A stretch of DNA of 64,000 nucleotides, taken from assembly GCA_037200845.1 (NCBI GenBank), contig JBBCGQ010000001.1:3088585-3152584 (forward strand), read 5' to 3'. Each line of letters starts with the position of its first letter. Position 1 is the first letter of the stretch. This DNA is from Bauldia sp. GTDB lineage: Bacteria > Pseudomonadota > Alphaproteobacteria > Rhizobiales > Kaistiaceae. The translations under genes and the position numbers were made by a program. Below, piece after piece: positions 37,962-46,828 of this stretch. The notes under the pieces were generated by a model. The model was not told where the DNA came from. It did not search any database and saw only the letters and a list, made by a program, of their open reading frames with translations.

Positions 37962-38507
37962 CTACTCCTTCATCCCCAATGCAATCCGGAATTCCTTCAC
38001 CAGCCGCGCATCGTCCCAATAATTCGCGCGCAGCCAATCCTCCGCGCCCTCCAGCGCCGCCGCCGACGCCGGCACCCAGCCAACGCGCAGGGCCACCGCG
38101 CGCCGGTCCGGTGCCAGCGCGTACATCGCGCACATCGCCTCGATCGCGCGCTTCGACATCCCGTACGCGTTGACCGCCCGCCCGTTGCGCGGCTCCGCCC
38201 AGTCCGACGACGCGGCCACGATCACCGGCACGCCGGCCGCGGCGGAGGCCGCGAACAGCCGCGCCGCATTCGCCACCGCCGTCCAGTGCACATCGTCCGG
38301 CGCGTCGGGATTGGCGCTGGTCGCGAGATGCACCACCGCATCCGCATTCCGCAGTGCATCGCCGATCAGCCGGCGCTCGAAATCGATGGTCGCAAGATCG
38401 GCAACGATGTCGGCGCCCGGCAGCACGTCGATGCCGATCGCGCCCGGGAACGCGGCCTTCAGGCGCCGCCCGATGTTGCCTTCCGAACCGGTGATGACGA
38501 TGGCCAC
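37962..38507 (-). CDS. Short NAD-dependent epimerase/dehydratase family protein
   Basis: 181 residues, about two-thirds of a typical extended SDR. It has the Rossmann GSEGNIGRRL, a VVHLATSA strand, ASSDWAEP and YGMSK with catalytic Tyr/Lys. It ends soon after the substrate-binding region, so either it is a naturally short form or it lost its C-terminus. GTG start with gaggag Shine-Dalgarno. It follows the polysaccharide deacetylase gene by 25 bases in the same direction. Confidence 0.8.
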   Translation of the reverse strand: MAIVITGSEGNIGRRLKAAFPGAIGIDVLPGADIVADLATIDFERRLIGDALRNADAVVHLATSANPDAPDDVHWTAVANAARLFAASAAAGVPVIVAASSDWAEPRNGRAVNAYGMSKRAIEAMCAMYALAPDRRAVALRVGWVPASAAALEGAEDWLRANYWDDARLVKEFRIALGMKE

Positions 38508-38532
38508 GCGTCTCTCCTCGGAGAGAGCGGTA

Positions 38533-39588
38533 TCACGCAGCGGCGACGCGGCGGAAGCGGTTGATCAGCGCCGACGGCGCGCCCGAAAGCAGCACGTCGA
38601 GATAGCGCATGCGCTGGAACGCGCCGTTGACCGATATCCGCGGCAGCGCCGTCAGGTACCGCGCGTGGTCGTGGAACAGCACGCCCGGCCGCGTCGTCAC
38701 CGCCGTCTTGAACCCGGCCCCTGCGGCCATCGCGAATTCGCGCGGCCCCGCCGCATCGGTGCCGCCGACCGGATAGGCGAAGTGCGCCGGCATCTTGCCG
38801 AGATTGGCGGCGATCGCACGCGCCCCGTCGAGCATCTCCGCCCGCGCCGCCTCGGCCGAAAGCTTCATCAGGATCGGATGCATCACGGTGTGCGCACCGA
38901 TGGTGACCAGCGGATCGTTGGCGAGGAACGCCAGCTCGTCCCAGCCCATGCACGTCTCGCGGCAGAGTTTGCCGATGTCGATGCCGTAGCCGAACGCCAG
39001 CTCGCGGCAGACCTGCCGGAGCTCGGCTTCGGTCTCGCGCGTCCTGAGGTGCCGGTAGATCGCCTCGAACGTCGCCTGCTTCGTCTCCGCCGTTGGGCAG
39101 TCGAAGACATGCTCGGCGCCGTCGAGCGTCACCTCGATCTGGTCGTGCTGCGCGATCGCCATCTCGAGCACGATCCACCACAGCTCGCCGCGTCCCTCGG
39201 CAAAGTCGGACGGCACGTAGATCGTGAACGGCGCCTGGTGCCGCTTCAGCACCGGCCAGGCAAATTCGAGATTGTCGCGGAAGCCGTCGTCGAAGGTCAG
39301 CGCGACGAAGCGGCGCGTGCGCTCGCCGGCCATCAGCCGCCGATGCACCTCGTCGAGCGTCACGATCTCGATACCCTCGGCGCGGAGCGACGTCAGCACC
39401 TCGTCGAGAAACTGCGGCGTGATTTCGAGACTGCCGTTCGGCTGGAACGGATCGGCGCGCGCCGGCCGCACGCGATGGAAGGTGAGGATGGCGCCCTCGC
39501 CGGCCAGGAACTGCCGCGCCACGCGATGCGCGCCGCTGAAGTAGAGCGTGTCGAGCCCGGCGCGAAAAACGGATTTCCGGTCGGCCAA
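38533..39588 (-). CDS. Polysaccharide deacetylase (CE4/NodB domain)
   Basis: 351 residues. NodB motifs: LTFDDGFRDN (Asp100/Asp101), HxxxH zinc pair in GAHTVMHP, and AYPVGG. An N-terminal extension ILTFHRVRP is typical of the YadE-type group. It removes N-acetyl groups from a glycan or polar lipid head; substrate unknown. TTG start, supported by ggggagg six bases upstream. That site overlaps the stop of the AMP-binding gene, so the two are translationally linked. Confidence 0.9.
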   Translation of the reverse strand: MADRKSVFRAGLDTLYFSGAHRVARQFLAGEGAILTFHRVRPARADPFQPNGSLEITPQFLDEVLTSLRAEGIEIVTLDEVHRRLMAGERTRRFVALTFDDGFRDNLEFAWPVLKRHQAPFTIYVPSDFAEGRGELWWIVLEMAIAQHDQIEVTLDGAEHVFDCPTAETKQATFEAIYRHLRTRETEAELRQVCRELAFGYGIDIGKLCRETCMGWDELAFLANDPLVTIGAHTVMHPILMKLSAEAARAEMLDGARAIAANLGKMPAHFAYPVGGTDAAGPREFAMAAGAGFKTAVTTRPGVLFHDHARYLTALPRISVNGAFQRMRYLDVLLSGAPSALINRFRRVAAA

Positions 39589-39600
39589 TGCCCGCCTCCC

Positions 39601-40356
39601 CTATGCCACCAGCGCCGGAACGGCGCCGTCATCGTCGGCGATCTGCGCGGCAAGCGCGCGGCGGAGTGCCGACGGCGTCGCCAGCACCAGCGTCGCGCCG
39701 GCCCGCACCGTGGCGAACAACTGGCAAAGGCCGTAATAGCTGAGCACCGCCGAAAACGCGCGTTTCTCCTGCGGCGTCACGCCTGCCGCCGCGATGACTT
39801 CGGCATGCGTCAGTCCCGATTCGGCGGGTGCGCCATCCGGCCCCGGCGACGACATCAGCAGCGCCAGATCGGAGGCCGGGCCCGCCCGCTTGAGCTCGGG
39901 GCCGGGCCCGATGCCGCCGGCGATGTCCTCGAAAATCATGCAGCTCGCGCTCGCGGTCGCGCGGTCGCCGCCGCACAGCAGCACCAGCCGGATGGCACGC
40001 GCGCGCGCCGTCGCCAACGCCGCCACCGATGCCAGCCGCGCCTCGGTCGCGATTGCCACTGCGCCCGTGCGCACCAGCGCCCGCGCCAGGGCGTCGGCGT
40101 CCGTCGTCGGCTCGATCGGCGTCGCCACCGCGCCCGCCTTCAGCACGGCGAAGGCGCAGACCACCGCCTCGAAATTATCGTCCATGAAAAGCGCGACGCG
40201 ATCGCCCCGCCCGATGCCGCGGGCCGCCAGCGCCGCCGCGACGCGGTTCGAGCTCCGCGCGAGCTCACCATACGAATGCTCGCGTCCGCCGGCCACCACG
40301 GCGATCCGCTTGGCGAAGCGCACGGCACTGTCGTTGAGATACTGCTCTAAGCGCAT
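39601..40356 (-). CDS. Half-length AMP-binding (ANL superfamily) protein
   Basis: 251 residues resembling only the first half of an acyl-CoA or aryl-CoA ligase: HSYGELARSSNRVAAALAARGIGRGDRVALFMDDN and FAVLKAGAVATPIEP. The ATP-loop A3, normally SGSTGxPKG, reads SSPGPDGAP followed by GLTHAEV. Motifs A5 to A10 and the whole C-terminal domain are absent. The gene ends cleanly and its stop overlaps the Shine-Dalgarno of the next gene, so truncation looks stable. Probably a non-catalytic remnant or scaffold. Confidence 0.75.
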   Translation of the reverse strand: MRLEQYLNDSAVRFAKRIAVVAGGREHSYGELARSSNRVAAALAARGIGRGDRVALFMDDNFEAVVCAFAVLKAGAVATPIEPTTDADALARALVRTGAVAIATEARLASVAALATARARAIRLVLLCGGDRATASASCMIFEDIAGGIGPGPELKRAGPASDLALLMSSPGPDGAPAESGLTHAEVIAAAGVTPQEKRAFSAVLSYYGLCQLFATVRAGATLVLATPSALRRALAAQIADDDGAVPALVA

Positions 40357-40707
40357 GTCCCGCCCGGTCATCCTTCGCGCGCGACCGTATCGACCGCACT
40401 CGGGCGTGACAAAGCGAAACCCCCGCTATCGTAAACGCAGAGCATCGAATGGGAGCTATTAACGTTAACCGGAGGCGGACGGTCGAACCGGCATGGCCCG
40501 CTCGCCCGCCAGGCGCGCGATACGTTGCACGATCGGGCCAACCGCGACGGGTGAGCGATGTCTTTAAGGTTAAAGTTAGTCAGTCGTTTCCCCTAACGCC
40601 GAAAGTGCCAATAGTGCCGCGGTGGAAGCGGCACGGCACGCCTCCATGACCGAAGGCGTGGCGACGAATTCGGACGCGAAAGCGGCGGCGGGACAAGGCG
40701 GAATTCC
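40357..40707. promoter_or_regulatory. 351-base divergent promoter region
   Basis: Gap between the divergent AMP-binding/deacetylase and ATP-grasp/FAD operons. It holds a perfect 10-base palindrome TTAACGTTAA (40459-40468) and an AT-richer patch with ttaaggttaaagttagt (about 40563-40580). It is the likely shared control point of the putative surface-modification locus. No gene is seen in it. Confidence 0.45.
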
Positions 40708-41997
40708 GTGTTGAACGAGCGCAAACTGCACCCCGGCGAGGTTGCCGATGCTTCGGCCGCACTGGGCGCCGTTAATCCCCAACTCTCGGCCGCGGAAAAG
40801 CCCGGCACCAGGCTGCCCGGCGCGCTCATCATCGGCGGCGCGCACGGTTCGCTCGCGATCGCGCGCAGTCTCGGCGAGCGCGGCATTCCGGTGTGGGTCG
40901 CGACCGGTGGCCATCCGGTCGTCCGCTTCTCGCGCTTCCGTGCGAAGACCGTCGCCTGGTCGAGCGACGAGCCCGACGCCGTCGCCAAACTCATCGCCAT
41001 CGCCCGCACCAACAAACTCGAAAACTGGGTCCTGTTCGCCGGCGGCGACGCCGAGGTGAAGCTCGTCGCCGAGCATCACGACGAACTCGCCGCCGTGTTC
41101 CGTCTGACCACGCCGCCGTGGGAAACGACCCGCTGGGCCCACGACAAGCGCCTCACCTACGAGCGCGCCGCCACCGTCGGCGTCGATGCGCCGCGCAGCT
41201 TCTACCCGAAGGACCGCGACGACGTCGCCGCGCAGGACTTCGCCTACCCGGTGATCCTCAAGCCGACCAGCCGCGACACCACCAACGCCTTCACCCTCGC
41301 CAAGGTCTGGCGCGCCGGCGACCGCGCCGCGCTGCTCGCCCTCTACGACCGCGCCGTGGCGATGGTCGGCGCGCCGGCGGTGGTGCTGCAGGAGCTGATC
41401 CCCGGCGACGGCATGCACCAGTTTTCCTATGCCGCCCTTTGGGATCGCGGCGCCCCCGTCGCCTCGCTGGTCGCGCGCCGCACGCGGCAATATCCCGTCG
41501 ACTTCGGCTACACCAGCACCTGCGTCGAGACCGTCGACCGGCCCGAGGTCGAAGCCGCGGCCGTCAAATTCCTGAAGTCGCTCGACTACAGCGGCCTGGT
41601 CGAGGTCGAGTTCAAGTACGACGACCGCGACCGCCGCTACAAGATTCTCGACGTCAATCCGCGTGCCTGGTCGTGGACCGCGCTCGGCGCCGCCGCCGGC
41701 GTCGATTTCCCCTATCTCGCCTGGCGCCTCGCCGTCGGCGAGCCGCTGCTGCCGCTCGTCCGCGCCCGCCCCGGCGTCGTCTGGATGCATCTGTCGCGCG
41801 ACATCGTCGCCGCCGCGCAAGAATGGGCGCGCGGCAACCTCAGCATCCGCGACTACCTGTCGGTGTTCCGCAAGCCGATCGTCTTCGCGGCCTTCTCCGG
41901 CAACGATCCCCTGCCCGCAATCGCCGACCTGCCGCTCGTCCTGTGGCGCTACCTCAGCCGCCGCCTGCCGGCGCGCCTTCGCAGTCTCAAGCATTAA
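40708..41997 (+). CDS. ATP-grasp domain protein
   Basis: 429 residues. An N-terminal pre-ATP-grasp fold (GALIIGGAHGSLAIARSLGERGIPVWV, about 38-125) precedes an ATP-grasp domain (about 145-350; YPVILKPTSRD, VVLQELIPGDG, GLVEVEFKYDDRDRRYKILDVNPRAW with metal-binding residues). These enzymes ligate a carboxylate to an amine or other nucleophile with ATP. GTG start with aaggcgga upstream. 16 bases ahead of the FAD gene, so one operon. The substrate is unknown; context suggests glycan or lipid decoration. Confidence 0.88.
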   Translation: MLNERKLHPGEVADASAALGAVNPQLSAAEKPGTRLPGALIIGGAHGSLAIARSLGERGIPVWVATGGHPVVRFSRFRAKTVAWSSDEPDAVAKLIAIARTNKLENWVLFAGGDAEVKLVAEHHDELAAVFRLTTPPWETTRWAHDKRLTYERAATVGVDAPRSFYPKDRDDVAAQDFAYPVILKPTSRDTTNAFTLAKVWRAGDRAALLALYDRAVAMVGAPAVVLQELIPGDGMHQFSYAALWDRGAPVASLVARRTRQYPVDFGYTSTCVETVDRPEVEAAAVKFLKSLDYSGLVEVEFKYDDRDRRYKILDVNPRAWSWTALGAAAGVDFPYLAWRLAVGEPLLPLVRARPGVVWMHLSRDIVAAAQEWARGNLSIRDYLSVFRKPIVFAAFSGNDPLPAIADLPLVLWRYLSRRLPARLRSLKH

Positions 41998-42013
41998 CGA
42001 CGGAGCCAGACCC

Positions 42014-43198
42014 GTGGTCACCCGGCAAACGGACATAGCAATCATCGGCGGCGGTCTCGCTGGCTCCGCCACCGCCGCGATGCTCGGCCGTGCCGACATC
42101 GACGCGCTGCTGGTCGATCCGCACCCGGTCTACCCGCCCGATTTCCGCTGCGAGAAACTCGACCGCGACCAGGTGCGCGTGCTCACGACCACCGGCCTCG
42201 AGGATGCGGTGCGGCGTGCCTCATCGACGAGCGGCGACGTGTGGATCGCCCGTCGCGGGCCCGCCCATGTCGAGAGGAAGACGCTCGGCCAGTATTATTT
42301 CCACTACGACACGCTGGTGAATGCGATCCGCGGCGCCATCCCGCCGGCGGTTCCCCTGGTCGAAAGCAAGGCCGCGGCGATCGCGACCGGCGAGCAACGC
42401 CAGCAGGTGACGCTCGCCAACGGCGACGAAATCTGGCGCGGCTGATCGTCATGGCGACCGGCCTCAACGTCGGCCTCCGCCACACGCTCGGCATCACGCG
42501 CTACGTCGTCAGCCCCAATCATTCGATCACCATCGGCTTCGATCTCACGCCCGTGGGCCGGCCGCGGTTCGCCTTCCCGGCGCTGACCGTGTATCCGTCG
42601 CGGCTCGACGAACGCATCGCGTACCTGTCGATGTTCCCCGTCGGCGACACCATGCGCGCCAACTTCTTCGTCTACCGCGACATGCGCGATCCGTGGCTGA
42701 AGGCGATGCGTCACGCCCCGGTTGCGACCCTGCTCGAGGCGATGCCGGAACTCGCCGAGCTCGTCGGCCCCTTCGCGGTCGACGGCGACGTCAAGATCCG
42801 CCCGGTCGATCTCACCGTCACCGGCGGACACCGGCAGGCCGGCATCGTCGTCATCGGCGACGCCTTCGCGACCTCGTGCCCGGCGGCCGGCACCGGCTCG
42901 GGCAAGGCGCTGACCGACGCCGAGCGCCTCTGCCACCTCCACATCCCGGCGTGGCTGGCGACCCCCGGCATGGACGCCGAAAAAAATCGCGGCCTTCTAC
43001 GACGACCCCGTCAAGCAGGCCTCCGACGCCGCCTCGACCGCGATGGCCCAATACGTCCGCTCGATCGCGACGGATACGAGCATCCTCTGGCGGGCCCGCC
43101 GCTTCGCCAACCACGTCGCCCGCCAGCTCGGCGTAGCAAAACTCCGCGATCGCCTTGCCGCGGCAGCGCCGGCACGCCCGCAGACATCAAATTCCTGA
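42014..43198 (+). pseudogene. FAD-dependent oxidoreductase broken by two compensating frameshifts
   Basis: The frame starts at GTG with the Rossmann motif DIAIIGGGLAGSATAAML, keeps reading to 42433, then shifts. One base is missing near 42434-42436 (otherwise TGA at 42443), and the protein continues in the next frame with ARLIVMATGLNVG and VVIGDAFATSCPAAGTG (second FAD motif). One extra A in the A7 run at 42979-42985 then returns it to the first frame, ending KLRDRLAAAAPARPQTSNS. Restored it is about 394 residues. Either a recent pseudogene or two sequencing errors. Family: flavin monooxygenase/geranylgeranyl-reductase-like. Confidence 0.82.
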
Positions 43199-43211
43199 AG
43201 GGCCGTCGGGC

Positions 43212-44501
43212 CTACTCGGCTTCGGCGTTGTCCGCCACGGGCACCGCGGTCTGCTTCCCCGCCGCCCGCGCTCCGCGCCACGCCCGCAGGCGGCTATAAG
43301 CCTCCCACAGCATCGGCGTTTGCTTGACGAACCGCTTCGCCGCCCGGAAGCCCAGGATCGCAGCGACCATCGCGCGGCCGCGGAGCGTCGCCGCCGCGAG
43401 ATGATCGTGCGGCCGCACGACGCCGTCGGCCCAGTCGCGCTTATAGGGTTCGTCGCCGATGGTGAAATCGAAGCGCCGCATCTTGGCGTCGATGGTGTGC
43501 CGGATGAGCTCGTTGAGGTGCGCCCGTCCGGGACCGAAACGCGCAAGCTCGCCGTCCTGGTAGCTGGAAAGCACCAGATAGTAGCCGTCGCCGAAGCGCA
43601 GCCCGAGGCTCGTGGCGGCGATCGTCGCCCCGACGTCGAGACGGCTGACCTCGATGAGATCCTGCGCCTGCGGATTGGACACGAGGTCGAGATAAAACGC
43701 CCGATGACCCGGCCGCTCGAAATTGTTGGCGACGCCGAGCCGCGTGAAGGAGCGCGACTTCTGCATCATGAGCGTCTCTACCGTCGCCGCGATATCCGCG
43801 GGCTCGTGCACGGTGGAGAAGGCGACAGCGCCGTGCTCGCCGAGCTGCTTGAGCTGCTTGCGTTCCTTCTTGCGCGTCGGCCCTGAGCGCTTGGCAGCGT
43901 AGTACGCATCCCAATTGTCGCCGAGGTTGGCAACATAGGCGCCGTTCGGATTCGGCTGCACATCGAGATCGAAGAACGGGTTGCGCTGCCCGCCAACGGC
44001 GTCGACCATCTTCGACAGGTCGACGTAGTCGAAACGAAAATCCGGATGCGCCCTGAGCAGCGCCAGAATCTGGCGCCACAGCAGTGGGAAATTGGCGCCG
44101 ACGCGCGCCGCGAAGTCCTGCCGAAGCAGCGGCCCGTTGTAGTCGCAGAGCGCCGAGCCCAGCCATGTCAGGCAGCGCACGCCGAGCTTGCGCTCGATCG
44201 CCAGCGCGAAGATGAAGAGAAGATTGCCCTCGCGGTCGCGACCTGTGACGATCGCCGGGCGGTTGCCGTTGGCGGCCCCGACATGGCGCTGCCAGGTGGC
44301 GAGCCAGTCGAAGGTCTGGAAGGGCGTGCCGTCGGCGATCTTTTCAAGCGCTCGCCATTCGGCCTCGACCCCAGCGAGGTCGCCGACGATGCCGATCTCG
44401 ATGCTTTGTTCCGTCGGCGCGCGTTCCGCCGGAACGAACGCCTGCAGAAGGACAGGCGCAAACCCGTCGGCGTGTGAAACAAGAGCGTGGCGGCTGGACA
44501 C
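43212..44501 (-). CDS. CelD/BioF2-like (GNAT fold) acyltransferase
   Basis: 429 residues with an acetyltransferase-6 type fold: ADGTPFQTFDWLATWQRHVG near residue 60 and the C-terminal GNAT half FGPGRAHLNELIRHTIDAKMRRFDFTIGDEPYKRDWAD (about 325-365). Related proteins are the cellulose-biosynthesis protein CelD and FemAB-like enzymes near exopolysaccharide loci. It is intact, and paralogous to the broken gene immediately downstream of its start. Convergent with the FAD gene with a 13-base gap. Acceptor unknown. Confidence 0.88.
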   Translation of the reverse strand: MSSRHALVSHADGFAPVLLQAFVPAERAPTEQSIEIGIVGDLAGVEAEWRALEKIADGTPFQTFDWLATWQRHVGAANGNRPAIVTGRDREGNLLFIFALAIERKLGVRCLTWLGSALCDYNGPLLRQDFAARVGANFPLLWRQILALLRAHPDFRFDYVDLSKMVDAVGGQRNPFFDLDVQPNPNGAYVANLGDNWDAYYAAKRSGPTRKKERKQLKQLGEHGAVAFSTVHEPADIAATVETLMMQKSRSFTRLGVANNFERPGHRAFYLDLVSNPQAQDLIEVSRLDVGATIAATSLGLRFGDGYYLVLSSYQDGELARFGPGRAHLNELIRHTIDAKMRRFDFTIGDEPYKRDWADGVVRPHDHLAAATLRGRAMVAAILGFRAAKRFVKQTPMLWEAYSRLRAWRGARAAGKQTAVPVADNAEAE

Positions 44502-45775
44502 TTAGGGATTCCCTGCTGGTTCGTCGTGGCTGGCGGCAGTATCGCCGCGACCTCGCCTGAGCGAGGCGATCGCAATGCGTGAACGGTAGACCGCCTGGGA
44601 CAGCAGCGGCGTCTGCTTCACGAAACGTTTCATCCGCGCCGCTGCGACCGAAGCCGTCACCGCCAGCCGGCCGCGCCGGCTCGTCGCTGCGCGGAAATCG
44701 TAAAGGCTCAGTTCGCTGTCGCACCAGTCGCGCTTGTACGGTTCATCGCCGACCGTGAAGTCGAAGGTCGTGCAGCCGCGGCCGATGGCGTAGCCGATCA
44801 ATTCGTGCAGGTGCGCCGTGCCTGGCCCGAAGCGCGCCACCGGCCCGGCGTCATAGCTTGCCAGCACGTGATAGTAGCGGCCGCGGAAGACCAGCCCGAG
44901 ATTGGTCGCGGCCGTGACCCCACCTTCAGCCGCGCGACATGCAGGATGTCGCGAAAGGCCGGATCGGCGCCGAGCGCGCGGAAGAAATCGCGCGTGCCGG
45001 GCCGCGCCAGGAAATTGGAAACACCGCGGGTCGCGAACGACGCCGCCTTTTGCGCGAACAGCGCGTCAAGTGTCTTCTCGATATCGCAGGGCTCGACCGC
45101 GGTCACGAATTCCACCGCCCCGAACTCGGCGAGACGCTTGCGCTTGGAGCGATCGTGCCGCCGCGTCGCCGACGAACGCTTGTCCTTGTAGAATTTCTCC
45201 CACGGCCCGGCGATGGCCATGAGATACGCGCCGCTCGGATTGAGCGTCGCATCGAGATCGAGCATCGGGTTGCGCTGGGCGCCGACCACGGCCGGCATCC
45301 TCGTCAGCACCACCGCGTCGAACGGCGTCTCTGCCGCGATTGCGCGCATCGCCTGCCCGAACACAGCACCGAAGTCGCCCGTGACGGCGTCGGCGAAATC
45401 CGGCGCGAGCAGCGGCGCGTTGTAGTCGCAAAGCTCCGAGGCATGCCAGATCAGCCGGCGCACGATGCGACCGCGCTCGATCGCCAGCGGCAGGATGAAG
45501 GCAACCTTGCCCCGTGCCCGCCCGACGACGATCGCCGGGATCACGCCGCGTTGGGCGCCGATGTGCCACTGCCACGCCGCATGCCAATCGTAGGTCTGGA
45601 ACGCCGTGCAGTCGGCCGTCGCCTCGAAGGCGCGCCAGACGGTTTCCATCTCGGCGAGGTCATGTACGATTGTCAGGCCGAGGTGCCCATCCAGGCCGCG
45701 AGCAGCCGAACGTCCGGCCGATTTCGCGTCGATCCGCGGATCGAAAAGGGCCTGGCGTTCCTCGACCACTGACAT
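44502..45775 (-). pseudogene. Second CelD/BioF2-like acyltransferase, one frameshift
   Basis: Paralogue of the preceding gene: TADCTAFQTYDWHAAWQWHIGAQ, ELCDYNAPLLAPDF, then HVARLKVG. Here the frame is lost. One G is missing in the CCCC run (plus strand 44918-44921); adding it gives VTAATNLGLVFRGRYYHVLASYDAGPVARFGPGTAHLHELIGYAI, which matches the intact paralogue to its end. Restored length about 424 residues. The break falls between the two GNAT halves, so as written the protein is non-functional. Confidence 0.85.
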
Positions 45776-45904
45776 GATTTTTCCGCCCGCTGGGAGCCCT
45801 GTTGTAGGTGCTAACACCATTGGAAAGACATGCAATTTTCCGGTTTTGGTTAAGATCGCATTCAGCACCGGAATCGGCCGCGCAGCTTGTGTTAGCCTCC
45901 CGGC

Positions 45905-46828
45905 ATGATCGTCTCCTGCGGCGAAGCCCTGATCGATTTCCTGCCCCGCCAGGCGACTGACGGATCGGCCGTTTTCGCCCCGTTCGCCGGCGGCTCGCCG
46001 TTCAACGTCGCCATCGCCATCGGCCGCCTCGGCACGCCGGCGGGATTCTTCGGCGGCCTCTCGACCGATCTTTTCGGCGACATCCTGCGCCGCTCGCTGC
46101 ACGCCTCCGGCGTCGACACCAGCCTCGCAAATTTCAGCGACCGCCCGACCACGCTGGCCTTCGTCAGCCTGTCGGAGGGCAACGCGCGCTACGCCTTCTT
46201 CGACGAACATTCGGCGGGCAGGATGCTGACCGAGAACGACGTCCCCGCGCTGCCCAAGACAGTGACCGCCCTCCACTTCGGCTCCTTCAGCCTCGCCGAG
46301 GAACCGTGCGGCTCGACGCTCGAATATCTGATGCAGCGCGAATTCGCCGACCGCGTGATCTCCCTCGACGTCAACGTCCGCCCGACGCTGATCAAGAATC
46401 GCGACGGCTACCTCGCCCGCATCGATCGCCTTGTCGCGATGGCCGACATCGTCAAGCTGAGCGAGGAGGATCTCGCGTGGCTGCACGAGTCGCTGTCCTT
46501 CGATGACCTCGCCGCCCGCTATCTGAAGCTCGGCGCAAAGATCGTGGTGCTCACCAAGGGCGGCGACGGCGCCGTCGCGATTTCGCACCATGCCAAAGTC
46601 AGCGTCCCGGGCATCGCGGTGAAAGTCGCCGACACCGTCGGCGCGGGCGACACCTTCAGCGCCGCGACCCTCGCTCGCCTCGACCAGAAGACGCTGCTGA
46701 CCAAAGCGCGCATGGCGCAACTGAGCGCGGACGAACTCACCGATGCCCTGACCTTTGCCGCCAATGCAGCGGCGGTCACCGTCTCGCGCCCCGGCGCCAA
46801 CCCGCCATGGCTCAACGAGCTGCCTTGA
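45905..46828 (+). CDS. PfkB-family carbohydrate kinase, probable fructokinase
   Basis: 307 residues. PfkB signatures GGSPFNVAIAIGRLG (about 30-44) and DTVGAGDTFSAA with catalytic Asp (about 240-252). The N-terminus MIVSCGEALIDFLP is typical of fructokinase/ketohexokinase-like enzymes. The C-terminal insertion (MAQLSADELTDALTFAANAAAVTVSRPGA) also fits. It converges with xylB, whose reconstructed end overlaps this gene by 17 bases. Promoter in the 130-base gap from the broken acyltransferase. Confidence 0.88.
   Translation: MIVSCGEALIDFLPRQATDGSAVFAPFAGGSPFNVAIAIGRLGTPAGFFGGLSTDLFGDILRRSLHASGVDTSLANFSDRPTTLAFVSLSEGNARYAFFDEHSAGRMLTENDVPALPKTVTALHFGSFSLAEEPCGSTLEYLMQREFADRVISLDVNVRPTLIKNRDGYLARIDRLVAMADIVKLSEEDLAWLHESLSFDDLAARYLKLGAKIVVLTKGGDGAVAISHHAKVSVPGIAVKVADTVGAGDTFSAATLARLDQKTLLTKARMAQLSADELTDALTFAANAAAVTVSRPGANPPWLNELP

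Noticed and set aside
42979..42985. A7 run as a programmed frameshift site
   Set aside because: A programmed shift does not explain the separate non-slippery loss at 42434-42436 that must also be corrected.
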